Positions 43,670 through 52,924 of a DNA stretch of 64,000 nt are shown piece after piece. A program made the translations under genes and the position numbers. The first letter of the stretch is position 1, and the number at the start of each line of letters is the position of its first letter. The notes under the pieces are model-generated. The model was not told the origin of the DNA, made no database searches, and saw nothing but the letters and a program-made list of their open reading frames with translations. This DNA is from Christensenellaceae bacterium Phil1 (GTDB lineage Bacteria > Bacillota > Clostridia > Christensenellales > CAG-138), in the NCBI GenBank assembly GCA_001940855.1, contig MSGS01000031.1, positions 304,671-368,670 of the forward strand. Reading direction: 5' to 3'.

Positions 43670-45073
43670 ATGAAGCTATGGCTGAAGGTATCCCTTTGCG
43701 CCGTTGTGATGGTTACGCTGTCCACCGCGGCCTGTTCGCTTCTTCTGCTGCTGCGCTCCGGTCAAAGCAACCTTAATCTTGCAATAGATAATGCGCTTGC
43801 AAATCAGCAAATACGCGCCGCAAGCTGGCAAAGCGCCATGCAGACACGGCTTGACGAAAGCTACGGCGAAACCGCCGCAAGGAGCCTTGCAAAATATCTT
43901 ATTGGGCAGCTTGGGGACAGCAGTACGGCGCTGCTTTGCGGAATGGACGTTATATACAACACAACCACCGTATCACCAGAAGAATATCTGCCCGTTACGG
44001 CGGAAGCACAGCAATACATAATAGGAGATATAGGCGACAAAACAATGCTTATAGTGGGCAGCGCCGCCACGGTGAATGAAACGCGCTACCGAATTTACAC
44101 AATAAAGGACATAACCCATGTTTTCACCGACATACGGGAGCTTGCATACAGCTTTGCCGCCATCAGCCTATGCGTTATACTTGCGGCGGGCGCAGTGACG
44201 GTATTCATAACGCGGGCGCTGTTAAAGCCCATAGCGACATTAAAGGCAAACACCTCCCTCATTGCAAACGGCGTATACGGCAACCGTGTAACGATTGCAG
44301 AGCGGGACGAGATAGGCGAGCTTGGCGAGGATTTCAACCGCATGGCTGAGGCCGTGGAAACGCATATACAAGAGCTTAGGGACGAGGCCGAGCGCCGAAC
44401 CATGTTCATGTCCGCCCTTACGCATGAGCTAAAAACGCCCATGACTGGCATAAAGGGCAACGCGCAAACGCTGCTTGCAACCAAGCTTACCGAGGAAGAA
44501 CGCGAGGATGCGCTTTATGCAATAGATGCGGCGTGTACGCGGGTGGAGCGGCTTAGTCAAAAGATGATGCAGCTTATAGTGCTTCGCCAAAGCGGGAATA
44601 TGCTCCTCTCCCCCGTCCCCGCAGCCGTGCTTATTGCGGATGTACAGGCCGCGTGCGCAGAGCAGCTTCGTATACGCGGTTTGACGCTTAAAACGGCTAA
44701 CGATATGGGATTAGTGATGATGGAGCGCGATCTGCTTGCAGATTTGTTTATAAACCTAATAGACAACGCGGGCAAGGCATCAAGGCGCGGCGACATAATA
44801 GAGCTTAACGCACACGGCGGCATTATATCGGTTACGGACCACGGCATAGGCATAGCCGAAAGCGAGCTTGACAAGCTTACGCAGCCGTTTTACATGGTGG
44901 ATAAATCCCGCACGCGAAAGGCAGGCGGCGCGGGGCTTGGGCTTGCGCTTTGCGATGAGATAGCGCATCTGCACGGGGCGCGGCTTATAATAAACAGCAC
45001 GCCCGGCATAGGCACAACGGTTAGTGTGGTATTCGATGCGGAAGGAGCGCAATATGAAAAAGCCAATCAGTAA
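43670..45073 (+). CDS. Sensor histidine kinase 1 of the lipoprotein array
   Basis: 467 residues. First membrane helix at the N-terminus (KVSLCAVVMVTLSTAACSLLLLL), an extracytoplasmic sensor of ~125 residues, and a second helix (AAISLCVILAAGAVTVFI). HAMP follows, then HisKA with H-box LTHELKTPMTGIKG. ATPase motifs are LIDNAGKASR, DHGIGI and PFYMVDKSRTRKAGGAGLGLAL. Kinase 2 at 53580 shares the layout and much of the sequence (HELKTPMT, KSRxRKAGG). The extracytoplasmic part is a candidate partner for the neighbouring lipoproteins. The 3' end overlaps a small membrane-protein gene by 20 bases. Confidence 0.93.
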   Translation: MKLWLKVSLCAVVMVTLSTAACSLLLLLRSGQSNLNLAIDNALANQQIRAASWQSAMQTRLDESYGETAARSLAKYLIGQLGDSSTALLCGMDVIYNTTTVSPEEYLPVTAEAQQYIIGDIGDKTMLIVGSAATVNETRYRIYTIKDITHVFTDIRELAYSFAAISLCVILAAGAVTVFITRALLKPIATLKANTSLIANGVYGNRVTIAERDEIGELGEDFNRMAEAVETHIQELRDEAERRTMFMSALTHELKTPMTGIKGNAQTLLATKLTEEEREDALYAIDAACTRVERLSQKMMQLIVLRQSGNMLLSPVPAAVLIADVQAACAEQLRIRGLTLKTANDMGLVMMERDLLADLFINLIDNAGKASRRGDIIELNAHGGIISVTDHGIGIAESELDKLTQPFYMVDKSRTRKAGGAGLGLALCDEIAHLHGARLIINSTPGIGTTVSVVFDAEGAQYEKANQ

Positions 45074-45203
45074 ATGGAATATTTTATATGTGCTGCTTGC
45101 GTTGGCGGTACTGTTTTCCCTGTTCGCCTCGCCCCGCATAGTTATAGGCGTTATGAACGCAAGCAAGGGGAAAATAATCACGGTATCGAGCAATGCAGAA
45201 TAA
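45054..45203 (+). CDS. Small single-helix membrane protein between kinase 1 and lipoprotein 1
   Basis: 49 residues, not recognised. A basic start MKKPISKWN precedes one helix (ILYVLLALAVLFSLFA), then a short external tail with SPRIVIGVMNASKGKIITV. GAAGGAG lies 6 bases upstream of the ATG, inside the end of the kinase gene, so translation is likely coupled. Its TAA is at once followed by the 11-bp repeat operator of lipoprotein 1. No equivalent follows kinase 2. Small membrane proteins of this kind can act as connectors to sensor kinases; here that is only inference. Confidence 0.6.
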   Translation: MKKPISKWNILYVLLALAVLFSLFASPRIVIGVMNASKGKIITVSSNAE

Positions 45204-45274
45204 ATTACAATCCGTTTACCATCCGTTGAATACTTGATGCATATTCGGCTGGTATGCTTGCAATATCCTATAAG
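45204..45274 (+). promoter_or_regulatory. 11-bp direct-repeat operator and promoter of lipoprotein 1 (site B)
   Basis: Units ATTACAATCCG (45204), TTTACCATCCG (45215), TTGAATACTTG (45226) and ATGCATATTCG (45237) in strict 11-base phase. TATAAG at 45269-45274 is a possible -10. The units are close copies of site A, with the same order TTACA..CCG, TTTAC.., TTGAATA... Confidence 0.65.
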
Positions 45275-45290
45275 AACGGAGAGAATCGGA

Positions 45291-46850
45291 ATGAAGCGCG
45301 TAATACGCAATACCTTATTACTATGCATATGTATGCTCGCGGCGGCGCTCACCGCCTGCCAAGCAACCCCCGATGCGCCGATAGTGGTGCAGAAGGATAT
45401 GGAGCAGATGATAGAACGGGGCGCTAAGCCGCAGGATTCCCCCATTGCGGGCACACTGCGCGAAAGGCTGAATGTGCCGGAGCGACTTATGTTAAACGAA
45501 GAAGCAGGCAAGTTATCCATTGTGGCCGACGTGCCGCTGGAGATACCGAAAGCAAGCGGCATGCCAATGATGCATGTGGAGGCAGGAAAGTTTTCACAAG
45601 AACAGGTGTATACTTTTTTTAATACACTTTGCGCGGATAAGCCTATGTACCTTGAGCCTGAGCAGATGGATAAGCCGCAGATAGAACAGGCTATCCTTAA
45701 TATCATGGCAGAAAAGGCTGCGCAAGGTGGCAGTGGTAAATTTTGGGATAATGAGATTGCGCGGCTGGAGGAAATGCATAAGACCGCTCCGGATAAAAAT
45801 GTGCTTATCGCTTCAGACGGAACCCTTCTCCAAAATGAAGTTATCTCTGACGACTCATCCGACAATAGTGTTATCGGCATCAACACAATACTCCATGCCA
45901 GTTCCGACCCGGGCAATGGGGATGCCATGAGATTCATCGTATATAATGATGCGGATTATAAAACCACCGATGTATCCGTGTATGTAGATGAACATGGAAA
46001 CATACACACGCTTAACCCGAGAAGCTGTTCCCATATATCCTTTGAACGAAACGGGTATCAGTCGTTCCGTCTGGATGTTATCGGCGGCACACAGCTTGCG
46101 GATGTGACGGAACTTTCGCTAACAGGCGGGCAGACTGAGCATTCTGCGCTTGCCCTCACTCCGACGGAGGCGCGGGCAAAAGTGGAAACGCTGATGCAAG
46201 CATTGGGACTGAATGATTTTATAGTAGACCGCATAATGCTGTTTTCCGATGCCGAGCGGTTAGCTTACGAGGCTGAACCCATACCGGACACAAATTCGAC
46301 AATCCCTCCCGTCGATAATAAGAAAGCCGATGAAAAATACGCCTATGTGTTTAATCTTATTAGAACAGTACAGGGGTTTCCGGTCGCATCCACATTCGGC
46401 ATCTCCCAAGCCAGTGTGGAAGAGATGGGCTTTGGTAAAGAATGGGATTATGAATACCTAACAATCGCCATTGATGACGCGGGTATTGTCAATTTGAGAT
46501 GGAACGCGCCCCTTGTCGTGACGGATACCATAACGGAAAACGCCAACCTGCTGCCTTGGGCGGAGATTGAAGCAACATTGTTGAAGATGCTGTCCGTTAA
46601 GTATACGCCGCTTGAAGGCATAACCTCCTACAAGATAGAGCTGACGCGGGCACGCCTTTCCTTGCAGCGCGTAATGGAAAGGGATAATTTTACCGCAGGG
46701 CTGCTCATACCCGTGTGGAATTTCTACGGCAGCGCAGTAGCAAGCTATGCAAGTGGTGCAGCCTATGACCACGCGCCAAATGACGGCGGCCCGCTATTGA
46801 GCATCAACGCCATAGACGGCAGCATAATAGACGTAAAGTTGGGGTACTAA
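45291..46850 (+). CDS. Array lipoprotein 1 (first cluster)
   Basis: 519 residues. Lipoprotein signal with lipobox Cys 23 (ALTACQATPDAP), then the cluster-one stretch IVVQKDMEQMIER. The N-terminal third has the family pattern LSIVADVPLEIP..MPMMHVEAGKFSQEQV. An LTPTEARAKVETLMQALGL helix precedes the conserved C-terminal block: WDYEYLTIAIDDAGIVNLRW, ENANLLPWAEIE, GLLIPVWNFYG, LSINAIDGSIIDVKLGY. The family resembles what I recall as DUF6034, unverified. Its own signal-peptide DNA differs from lipoproteins 3-5 up to the lipobox, after which 65 bases are identical. Start ATG 45291 with GGAGAG upstream. Confidence 0.9.
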   Translation: MKRVIRNTLLLCICMLAAALTACQATPDAPIVVQKDMEQMIERGAKPQDSPIAGTLRERLNVPERLMLNEEAGKLSIVADVPLEIPKASGMPMMHVEAGKFSQEQVYTFFNTLCADKPMYLEPEQMDKPQIEQAILNIMAEKAAQGGSGKFWDNEIARLEEMHKTAPDKNVLIASDGTLLQNEVISDDSSDNSVIGINTILHASSDPGNGDAMRFIVYNDADYKTTDVSVYVDEHGNIHTLNPRSCSHISFERNGYQSFRLDVIGGTQLADVTELSLTGGQTEHSALALTPTEARAKVETLMQALGLNDFIVDRIMLFSDAERLAYEAEPIPDTNSTIPPVDNKKADEKYAYVFNLIRTVQGFPVASTFGISQASVEEMGFGKEWDYEYLTIAIDDAGIVNLRWNAPLVVTDTITENANLLPWAEIEATLLKMLSVKYTPLEGITSYKIELTRARLSLQRVMERDNFTAGLLIPVWNFYGSAVASYASGAAYDHAPNDGGPLLSINAIDGSIIDVKLGY

Positions 46851-46853
46851 ATC

Positions 46854-48356
46854 ATGAAAAAGCTGTTTATTTTCGCATTTACCGCACTTCTCCTCCTCAC
46901 CGCCTGCCAGCCTACGCCTGATGCGCCGATAGTGGTGCAGAAGGATATGGAGCAGATGCTTGAAAAAGCAGACCGACCCGAAAACGGCGTGCGGGAAGCC
47001 GCTTTACCGGACATTCCGCAGGGACGATATACGTTCTCTGCAACGGGGCTTGACGGGCGACTCCGCATAGCGGTCAACGCTGAGATTACCGTACCCGAAA
47101 CGACGGCTATGCCTATTGTTCACGTTAAGCGGGGTGGCTTTCCTCAGGAGCTTGTGACAAAGCTGTTTAACCACTTTTATGCAGGAGAAACCGCGTATGA
47201 CGCGAGTTCCGAACATGTGGAAACAAAGGCCGAGATTGAACCGCTTATCATCGATGCCAAACGCCGCCTTGCCGACGGCAGCTATGCGGAGTACGGTTAT
47301 ACTGAGGAGGAGTATACCGCCCGATTAAAGCGCATAGAAGAAAGATACTCCGCTGCGCCCGAGACTGCCCCGGCACTGCCGATTTCAAACGGCACAATGC
47401 ATATACAGGAGTTGGAGAACATTGGCGATTATCTTCTGCTTAATGTTGATAACGATACAGCGAGCGATACGGCACGAACCATGAACGTACTAACGCCCAA
47501 TTCACGGTATTCCGCAAATAGCGGATTCGGAACCCATCTATATTATCGCGTGCATTCAAGGACGAAGAAAACTGTCGAATACAATTCTCAGGGCATACTC
47601 CGCACGGACGGCAAAAATCTGCCGGAGGCGGCGCGTAAAAAGCTCACCATAAGCTTTAACGAGGCAAAAGCGCTTTGCGATGATATGTTTGCGGCTGCCG
47701 AACTTTCGGACGACTATAAGCTTGGCCACGCATTCCTGGTAGGCGATACCGGCATGGGGGTATACAGCGGCGACGGTAAGGAGCTTGGCACTCCGGCCGA
47801 AAACTACGCTTACCGACTTTATTACACAAGGATGATTAACGGCATACCCTGCTTTGTAAATACCGATATCGGGCTTGACGATTCAAATAACGGTACGACC
47901 TCTCTGCCATGGTACTATGAGTACATATCCTTCACGGTGGATAACGGCGGCCTTACATATCTTTCGTGGCATAACCCAATAGAAATCATGGACGCGGTAA
48001 CAGAAAATGCAGCTCTTCTTCCGTTCAACGATATCATTGACGTTTTTGAAGCCATGATAAGGATAGAATATGAAGCATTCCTGAACAAATGGACAGATGG
48101 CAGCGGAGAGATGGATATAAATATAGACACGGTAGAGCTTTGCCTTGTGCGGGTGCGTGAGCGGGACAGTGAAGCAACAGGACTGCTTGTGCCTGCATGG
48201 GTGTTTTACGGCAATAATACGGTTGTGAGCAATGATGGCAGCACATTGTATGACTTTGCCCACGGCAACGCAAGCTCATGGAACAAAGAGCCGTTTCCCA
48301 TACTAATCATCAATGCGGTGGACGGAAGCACGATTGACTTGGGAAGGGGATATTGA
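46854..48356 (+). CDS. Array lipoprotein 2 (first cluster)
   Basis: 500 residues, starting 3 bases after lipoprotein 1. Lipobox Cys 18 (LLTACQPTPDAPIVVQKDMEQM). The body matches lipoprotein 9 of the second cluster better than its neighbours: both have IPxGRYxF near residue 60 and a near-identical block (LRTDG..LPEAA..KLTIS..EAKALCD..FAAA). Both also end in GLLVPAWVFYG and run into INA(V/I)DGS. C-terminal block WYYEYISFTVDNGGLTYLSWHNPIEI and ENAALLPFNDI. It should be an externally anchored protein of unknown function. Confidence 0.9.
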   Translation: MKKLFIFAFTALLLLTACQPTPDAPIVVQKDMEQMLEKADRPENGVREAALPDIPQGRYTFSATGLDGRLRIAVNAEITVPETTAMPIVHVKRGGFPQELVTKLFNHFYAGETAYDASSEHVETKAEIEPLIIDAKRRLADGSYAEYGYTEEEYTARLKRIEERYSAAPETAPALPISNGTMHIQELENIGDYLLLNVDNDTASDTARTMNVLTPNSRYSANSGFGTHLYYRVHSRTKKTVEYNSQGILRTDGKNLPEAARKKLTISFNEAKALCDDMFAAAELSDDYKLGHAFLVGDTGMGVYSGDGKELGTPAENYAYRLYYTRMINGIPCFVNTDIGLDDSNNGTTSLPWYYEYISFTVDNGGLTYLSWHNPIEIMDAVTENAALLPFNDIIDVFEAMIRIEYEAFLNKWTDGSGEMDINIDTVELCLVRVRERDSEATGLLVPAWVFYGNNTVVSNDGSTLYDFAHGNASSWNKEPFPILIINAVDGSTIDLGRGY

Positions 48357-48358
48357 TT

Positions 48359-49783
48359 ATGAAAAAAACAATTGTTATTGCACTTGCTATACTATTCCTC
48401 CTCACCGCCTGCCAAGCAACCCCCGATGCGCCGATAGTGGTGCAGAAGGATATGGAGCAGATGCTTGAAAAGGCGCAGGGCACGGAAAATATACCCGAAA
48501 AAAGCACGCAACCGCGGACTGAAACCTCTGAGCACAAAGCCAGTATTTTCATAACGAATCTTGGAATACCGCAAAATCTGAAACTTGAGTCCATTAGCGC
48601 AAAAGGCAAACTGCTCGTACATACGGATGCTTCGATAATCCTTCCGCAAGCCGATAAAATACCCATTGCAAGGGTAAAAATGTCCCGCTTGACAAATGAT
48701 ACGGTAAAGTGCCTTGTTGAAGTATTGTTTGAAGGTACCAGGCCTGTCTCTGACGATCTTAGCCTGTTGCCCCCCAAATACTACGATAATATTATTGAAG
48801 ACCTTACGACCAATGTAAATAACAATACCTGGTTCAGTGAACGATATTTGGAACAGGCGGAATATGACGCCGCGCTTACCGATGCCATGCAAAGTCTTGA
48901 AAACGCTCCGTCCCAGGCAACGTATAAGCCGCTCCAATACCGGTTTGACAATCCTGCTGAGGATGGCAAATATGTTCACTACTATGCGCTCCGAGATAAT
49001 GGCAGATTGTCAAGAATCATTGTTTATACAGAGTCCGGTTTTGCGCGATTGGAGTATTATAGAAATCTTGATGACAGTTGCCTTGACATTTTATTAAACC
49101 GTGCTATTCCCTCGCCCGATAGCAGCAGCGTGGAATCTCTGCCTTTACATACAACCCAGGCAGAGGCATTGGATATTGCGGAAACTTCCCTGCAAAAAAT
49201 GGGGTTTAATGGCTTTACATGTACCGGAATGAGAAAACATGTAGCAGAAGATATCTGTCCAACCGGCGTTTACGAATTCATGTTTACGAGAGAAATCAAT
49301 GGTGTAGCAGTTACTTATACCGATGACGGAGGCGGCGACAGGAAAATACTGTATGAGGGTGAGCAATTTGCAAAGCCGTGGCTATATGAAAGAATCCGCG
49401 TTTTCATAGATGATAACGGAATTGCTATGTTTGAGTATCGTTCACCGCATGAACTGACAGATATAGAAGTGGAGGGCGCAATGCTATTACCGTTTTCATC
49501 AATCCAAGAAATATTTGAGGAAATGATTGTCATTGTTGATAACGAATATGATATGTCTGAAGAAGAATGGACTTGCGAGTATTTTATCGACCATGTAACT
49601 TTAGGGCTGATGCGGTTAACTGAAAGGAATGTCGGTTCACAAGGTTTACTCGTTCCTGTGTGGGACTTTTTCGGACATTCGGTTGACAGCCATGGCATCC
49701 AACGCGGAATAAGCGGCTATACAAGTCTACTTACTATAAATGCGATTGATGGCAGCATCATTGATAGATTCGCGGGGTATTGA
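48359..49783 (+). CDS. Array lipoprotein 3 (first cluster)
   Basis: 474 residues from the ATG at 48359, 2 bases after the previous stop. Signal peptide MKKTIVIALAILFLLTAC, Cys 18, then QATPDAPIVVQKDMEQM. The body pairs with lipoprotein 6 (FTCTGMR / LACTGQR; GVYEFMFTR; PVWDF). C-terminal block LYERIRVFIDDNGIAMFEYRSPHEL, LLPFSSIQEIFEEM, GLLVPVWDFFG, LTINAIDGSIIDRFAGY. Codon use in the middle is more A/T-rich than in lipoproteins 4 and 5, as if of separate origin. Confidence 0.9.
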   Translation: MKKTIVIALAILFLLTACQATPDAPIVVQKDMEQMLEKAQGTENIPEKSTQPRTETSEHKASIFITNLGIPQNLKLESISAKGKLLVHTDASIILPQADKIPIARVKMSRLTNDTVKCLVEVLFEGTRPVSDDLSLLPPKYYDNIIEDLTTNVNNNTWFSERYLEQAEYDAALTDAMQSLENAPSQATYKPLQYRFDNPAEDGKYVHYYALRDNGRLSRIIVYTESGFARLEYYRNLDDSCLDILLNRAIPSPDSSSVESLPLHTTQAEALDIAETSLQKMGFNGFTCTGMRKHVAEDICPTGVYEFMFTREINGVAVTYTDDGGGDRKILYEGEQFAKPWLYERIRVFIDDNGIAMFEYRSPHELTDIEVEGAMLLPFSSIQEIFEEMIVIVDNEYDMSEEEWTCEYFIDHVTLGLMRLTERNVGSQGLLVPVWDFFGHSVDSHGIQRGISGYTSLLTINAIDGSIIDRFAGY

Positions 49784-49785
49784 TT

Positions 49786-51273
49786 ATGAAAAGGACATTT
49801 GTTATTGCACTTGCTATACTATTTCTCCTCACCGCCTGCCAAGCAACCCCCGATGCGCCGATAGTGGTGCAGAAGGATATGGAGCAGATGATAGAACGGG
49901 CGGATTCCGCGCCGGCGTTTGCGGAAGGCGACGCGAGACTTGCAATAAGGGAAAGATGCGGCTTCCCCGCGGAATATGACTACCGCACGGAAAAAGGCAA
50001 GCTGCAAATAGACGTTAAGGCGGGCGTGGACGTTCCCGACGTTTATCTAATGCCGATAGTGCGCGTTGCGGCGCGGGATTTTACGCAGGAGGAAGTTTCG
50101 CGCTTATTCGATTTGCTTTGCGGCGAAAAGACCATGTATATACTTCCCGACCGCATGAGCAAGGCACAGATAGAAGAGCAGCTTATACGCGCAAAAAAGA
50201 ATGCCGCGCAGCTTGCGGCTTCGGGCAACGAGGACGATATTTCCACCGCCGCCTACTATGCCGATGAATTGGTTCCAATGCTTGAGAAGCTGTACGCCTC
50301 CGCACCGGAGGATAACGAGCTTGTACCATCGGACGGCACGCTGGGACGCATGGAGCTTACCGATCCCGACGGCGGCGTAATAGGAAGCTATTTAGGTCTG
50401 CACGCGGCGGAGAATGCCGTGCCGGGCTACACCAAGGATTTCGGTGCGCAGTTTTGGGTAAAAAACAACGATGACATGCTGACCTCCGCCGTATTTAGTG
50501 AAAACGCAATGCATCTATCGGGCCGCGCAAAAGCCACCGGAGCAGGACTGTTCTACTCCGCAGCCGCTGCAAGCACATTCAACGCGCCGAATTCAAAAAT
50601 GCCGCTGCCGACGGACGCAGCACAAAAAGCGGGCGTTTCGCCCGATGAAGCCCGTGCAAAAGTTGAAAGCTTTCTTGAAGCAAACGGCCTCCCCTTTGAT
50701 ACGCATGATATCGGCTTTGCACAGGGCGAAAGCAGCGGTTCTGACCCCAAGCCATATTGCTATATGCTTGAATGCCGCCGCATAGTCGAGGGCGTTCCCT
50801 GTGCATCTGCCGGAGTCGGCGCAAGCTATGCTTCCAATGATGCGCTTGCCGAAAGCTGGGACTATGAGCGGATGAGCTTCCGTGTGGACGGAAGCGGGAT
50901 AATCAGCATGAATTGGAATTCGCCGCTTACCATAATGAACACCGTGGTTGAGGACTGTACGCTGATGCCGTTTGAGGATATAGTCTCCGTTTTTGAAAAG
51001 ATGATGCCCATATCGCACGAGCCGCTTGCGAGGGAGGATTTCATGGGCAGCGTGAATTTCGATATAGACCGCGTTTCGCTTGAATTCGTGCGCGTGACAG
51101 AGCAAAACTCCATAGGTCACGGCTTGCTCGTGCCCGCATGGTGCTTCTACGGCACGAGAACCGCCATATATAACGACGGCACACGTTATGACCATCACAG
51201 CGACGGATACGGCTGCCATCTTATCGTCAACGCCGTGGACGGCAGCGTTATAGACCCGCAGAAAGGATATTGA
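49786..51273 (+). CDS. Array lipoprotein 4 (first cluster)
   Basis: 495 residues. The first ~115 bases are almost identical to those of lipoprotein 5 (signal peptide KRTFVIALAILFLLTAC, Cys 18). Body: GKLQIDVKAGVDVPDVYLMPIVRVAARDFTQEEV in the N-terminal third, an SDGTLGRMEL turn, and VSPDEARAKVESFLEANGL. C-terminal block WDYERMSFRVDGSGIISMNW, CTLMPFEDIVSVFEKMM, GLLVPAWCFYG, IVNAVDGSVIDPQKGY. The last words are shared with lipoprotein 5. Starts 2 bases after lipoprotein 3 ends. Confidence 0.9.
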   Translation: MKRTFVIALAILFLLTACQATPDAPIVVQKDMEQMIERADSAPAFAEGDARLAIRERCGFPAEYDYRTEKGKLQIDVKAGVDVPDVYLMPIVRVAARDFTQEEVSRLFDLLCGEKTMYILPDRMSKAQIEEQLIRAKKNAAQLAASGNEDDISTAAYYADELVPMLEKLYASAPEDNELVPSDGTLGRMELTDPDGGVIGSYLGLHAAENAVPGYTKDFGAQFWVKNNDDMLTSAVFSENAMHLSGRAKATGAGLFYSAAAASTFNAPNSKMPLPTDAAQKAGVSPDEARAKVESFLEANGLPFDTHDIGFAQGESSGSDPKPYCYMLECRRIVEGVPCASAGVGASYASNDALAESWDYERMSFRVDGSGIISMNWNSPLTIMNTVVEDCTLMPFEDIVSVFEKMMPISHEPLAREDFMGSVNFDIDRVSLEFVRVTEQNSIGHGLLVPAWCFYGTRTAIYNDGTRYDHHSDGYGCHLIVNAVDGSVIDPQKGY

Positions 51274-51275
51274 TT

Positions 51276-52820
51276 ATGAAAAGAACATTTGTTATTGCAC
51301 TTGCTATACTATTTCTCCTCACCGCCTGCCAAGCAACCCCCGATGCGCCGATAGTGGTGCAGAAGGATATGGAGCAGATGATAGAAAAGGCGCAGAAAAC
51401 GCCTATAAACACCGAAACAATGCCTGATGACGGCGAGCGGTATCCCCTGCTAAGCAGGCTTGGGGCGCCGGAGAGGTATACGGCGGATATAACGCCCGTA
51501 GGCGAAAGGCTTACAATGGATATTGACGCCATGGTGCGCGTGCCCGAAGCCGAAGCCATGCCCATTGCACAGGTGCGCCCGATACAGTTCACGCAGGAGG
51601 TTGTAAGCGCGTTCTTTGACCGCTTCCGCGGCGGCGTAACGCTTTACGACACCACGCCCAGCGGCTTTAACAAGGCGTGGCTTGAAAAAAACATCCTTAG
51701 GTGTATGAGCCGCGTAAACGAGAGTACCGGCAGGGAACGGGAAAAGGCACAGAAGATGCTTGACTTCCTTGAAGCGGAGCTTGCCGCCATACCCGATGAC
51801 CCGGCTAAGATGATATCCGATGGGACGCTGCGCGAAATGATTATAAGCACCAACAAGCCGGATATTGGGCGCTATATGGGCGTAAGTGCCGTGGAAAAGC
51901 CTTTCGCCGCATCCGATGAAAGCTATGGGCGGAGCTTTTCGGTACGAAACGATCCGCTCCGCATGGCTTACGACGACGAAAGCGTGGACTGGGGCGAAGA
52001 GATAGGCGCATCACTATCATACAACCGCGGCTCCCGCATCAACGATGGCGGCGCCAAGGAAATCTATACGCTTTTGCTTGACGAATCCGTTGTGCCGGAG
52101 CAGGCCAAGGACAGCCTTACCATAACGCCGTCAGAAGCGCGCGCACTGGTCGAAAGCACAATTTCCGCCTTGCCCGTATCGCTAAAGACGGACAGCGTAT
52201 TTCTGCTTGAGCGGCACTATTACCTTACGGAGACGGTAAACGGAGAAACTCAGACAATCTACGATGTGCTTTCCGACGAGCCGCCACGCTGTATCTATAT
52301 TGTAACGCTTGGCCAGTCCGTAGGCGGCATACCGTGCCGTAATGTGCTGGAAGCCAACGCCAACAATTTCAAAACCGAAACAAGCCTTACACCAAGCTGG
52401 TTTTATGAACGCATAAAATGCGTTGTGTCCGATGAAGGCATAGAAAGCTTTAGCTGGCGCGCGCCGATGGAAATAACGGAAATAATCACGGAAAACGCGA
52501 ACCTTCTGCCGTTTTCGGAAATAGCGTCCATTGCTATGCGTATGCTGCCCGTTATATACGGCGGATATGTGCATGGCGATGACGACCTGCTGCGCGCAAC
52601 GTTAAGCATAGACCGAATACAGCTTGAATTGCAGCGCGTGACCGAGGAAAACGCAATAGAATACGGCCTTGTTATACCTGTGTGGAACTTTTACGGCGAA
52701 TACGTCAGCGAATATGAGTGGGCAACATTTTCTTCAACCCCCCCATACGATTTGCCGGGCGCGCTCCTTACAATAAACGCCGTGGACGGCAGCGTCATAG
52801 ACCCGCAGAAAGGGTATTGA
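51276..52820 (+). CDS. Array lipoprotein 5 (first cluster)
   Basis: 514 residues, last gene of the first cluster. Same signal peptide and QATPDAPIVVQKDMEQMIEKAQ start as lipoprotein 4. The body pairs with lipoprotein 10 (a conserved EIxxIAxxMLPxIY segment; a shared LTPSEARALVE / LTPAEAAAAVE helix; cysteine in IPCRNVLEANAN versus TQCANILNAHES). C-terminal block WFYERIKCVVSDEGIESFSWRAPMEI, ENANLLPFSEI, GLVIPVWNFYG, LTINAVDGSVIDPQKGY. It is followed by the 11-bp repeats of site C. Confidence 0.9.
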   Translation: MKRTFVIALAILFLLTACQATPDAPIVVQKDMEQMIEKAQKTPINTETMPDDGERYPLLSRLGAPERYTADITPVGERLTMDIDAMVRVPEAEAMPIAQVRPIQFTQEVVSAFFDRFRGGVTLYDTTPSGFNKAWLEKNILRCMSRVNESTGREREKAQKMLDFLEAELAAIPDDPAKMISDGTLREMIISTNKPDIGRYMGVSAVEKPFAASDESYGRSFSVRNDPLRMAYDDESVDWGEEIGASLSYNRGSRINDGGAKEIYTLLLDESVVPEQAKDSLTITPSEARALVESTISALPVSLKTDSVFLLERHYYLTETVNGETQTIYDVLSDEPPRCIYIVTLGQSVGGIPCRNVLEANANNFKTETSLTPSWFYERIKCVVSDEGIESFSWRAPMEITEIITENANLLPFSEIASIAMRMLPVIYGGYVHGDDDLLRATLSIDRIQLELQRVTEENAIEYGLVIPVWNFYGEYVSEYEWATFSSTPPYDLPGALLTINAVDGSVIDPQKGY

Positions 52821-52841
52821 TTTCCCAACACCCTGAGCGGA

Positions 52842-52896
52842 ATTACAATTTGTTTACACTTTGATGCGGCTTTGCTAACGCCAAATGCGATATAAT
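52842..52896 (+). promoter_or_regulatory. 11-bp direct-repeat operator and promoter of response regulator 2 (site C)
   Basis: ATTACAATTTG (52842), TTTACACTTTG (52853), ATGCGGCTTTG (52864), then TATAAT at 52891-52896. Same 11-base phase and TTACA core as sites A, B and D. Confidence 0.65.
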
Positions 52897-52924
52897 AAAT
52901 CAACTATCGCAAGGGGGTAAGCGC

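Noticed and set aside
44780..45937. A 385-codon minus-strand frame across kinase 1, the small membrane protein and lipoprotein 1
   Set aside because: It runs antisense across three plus-strand genes and the operator. Its apparent hydrophobic stretches mirror the lipoprotein signal region.
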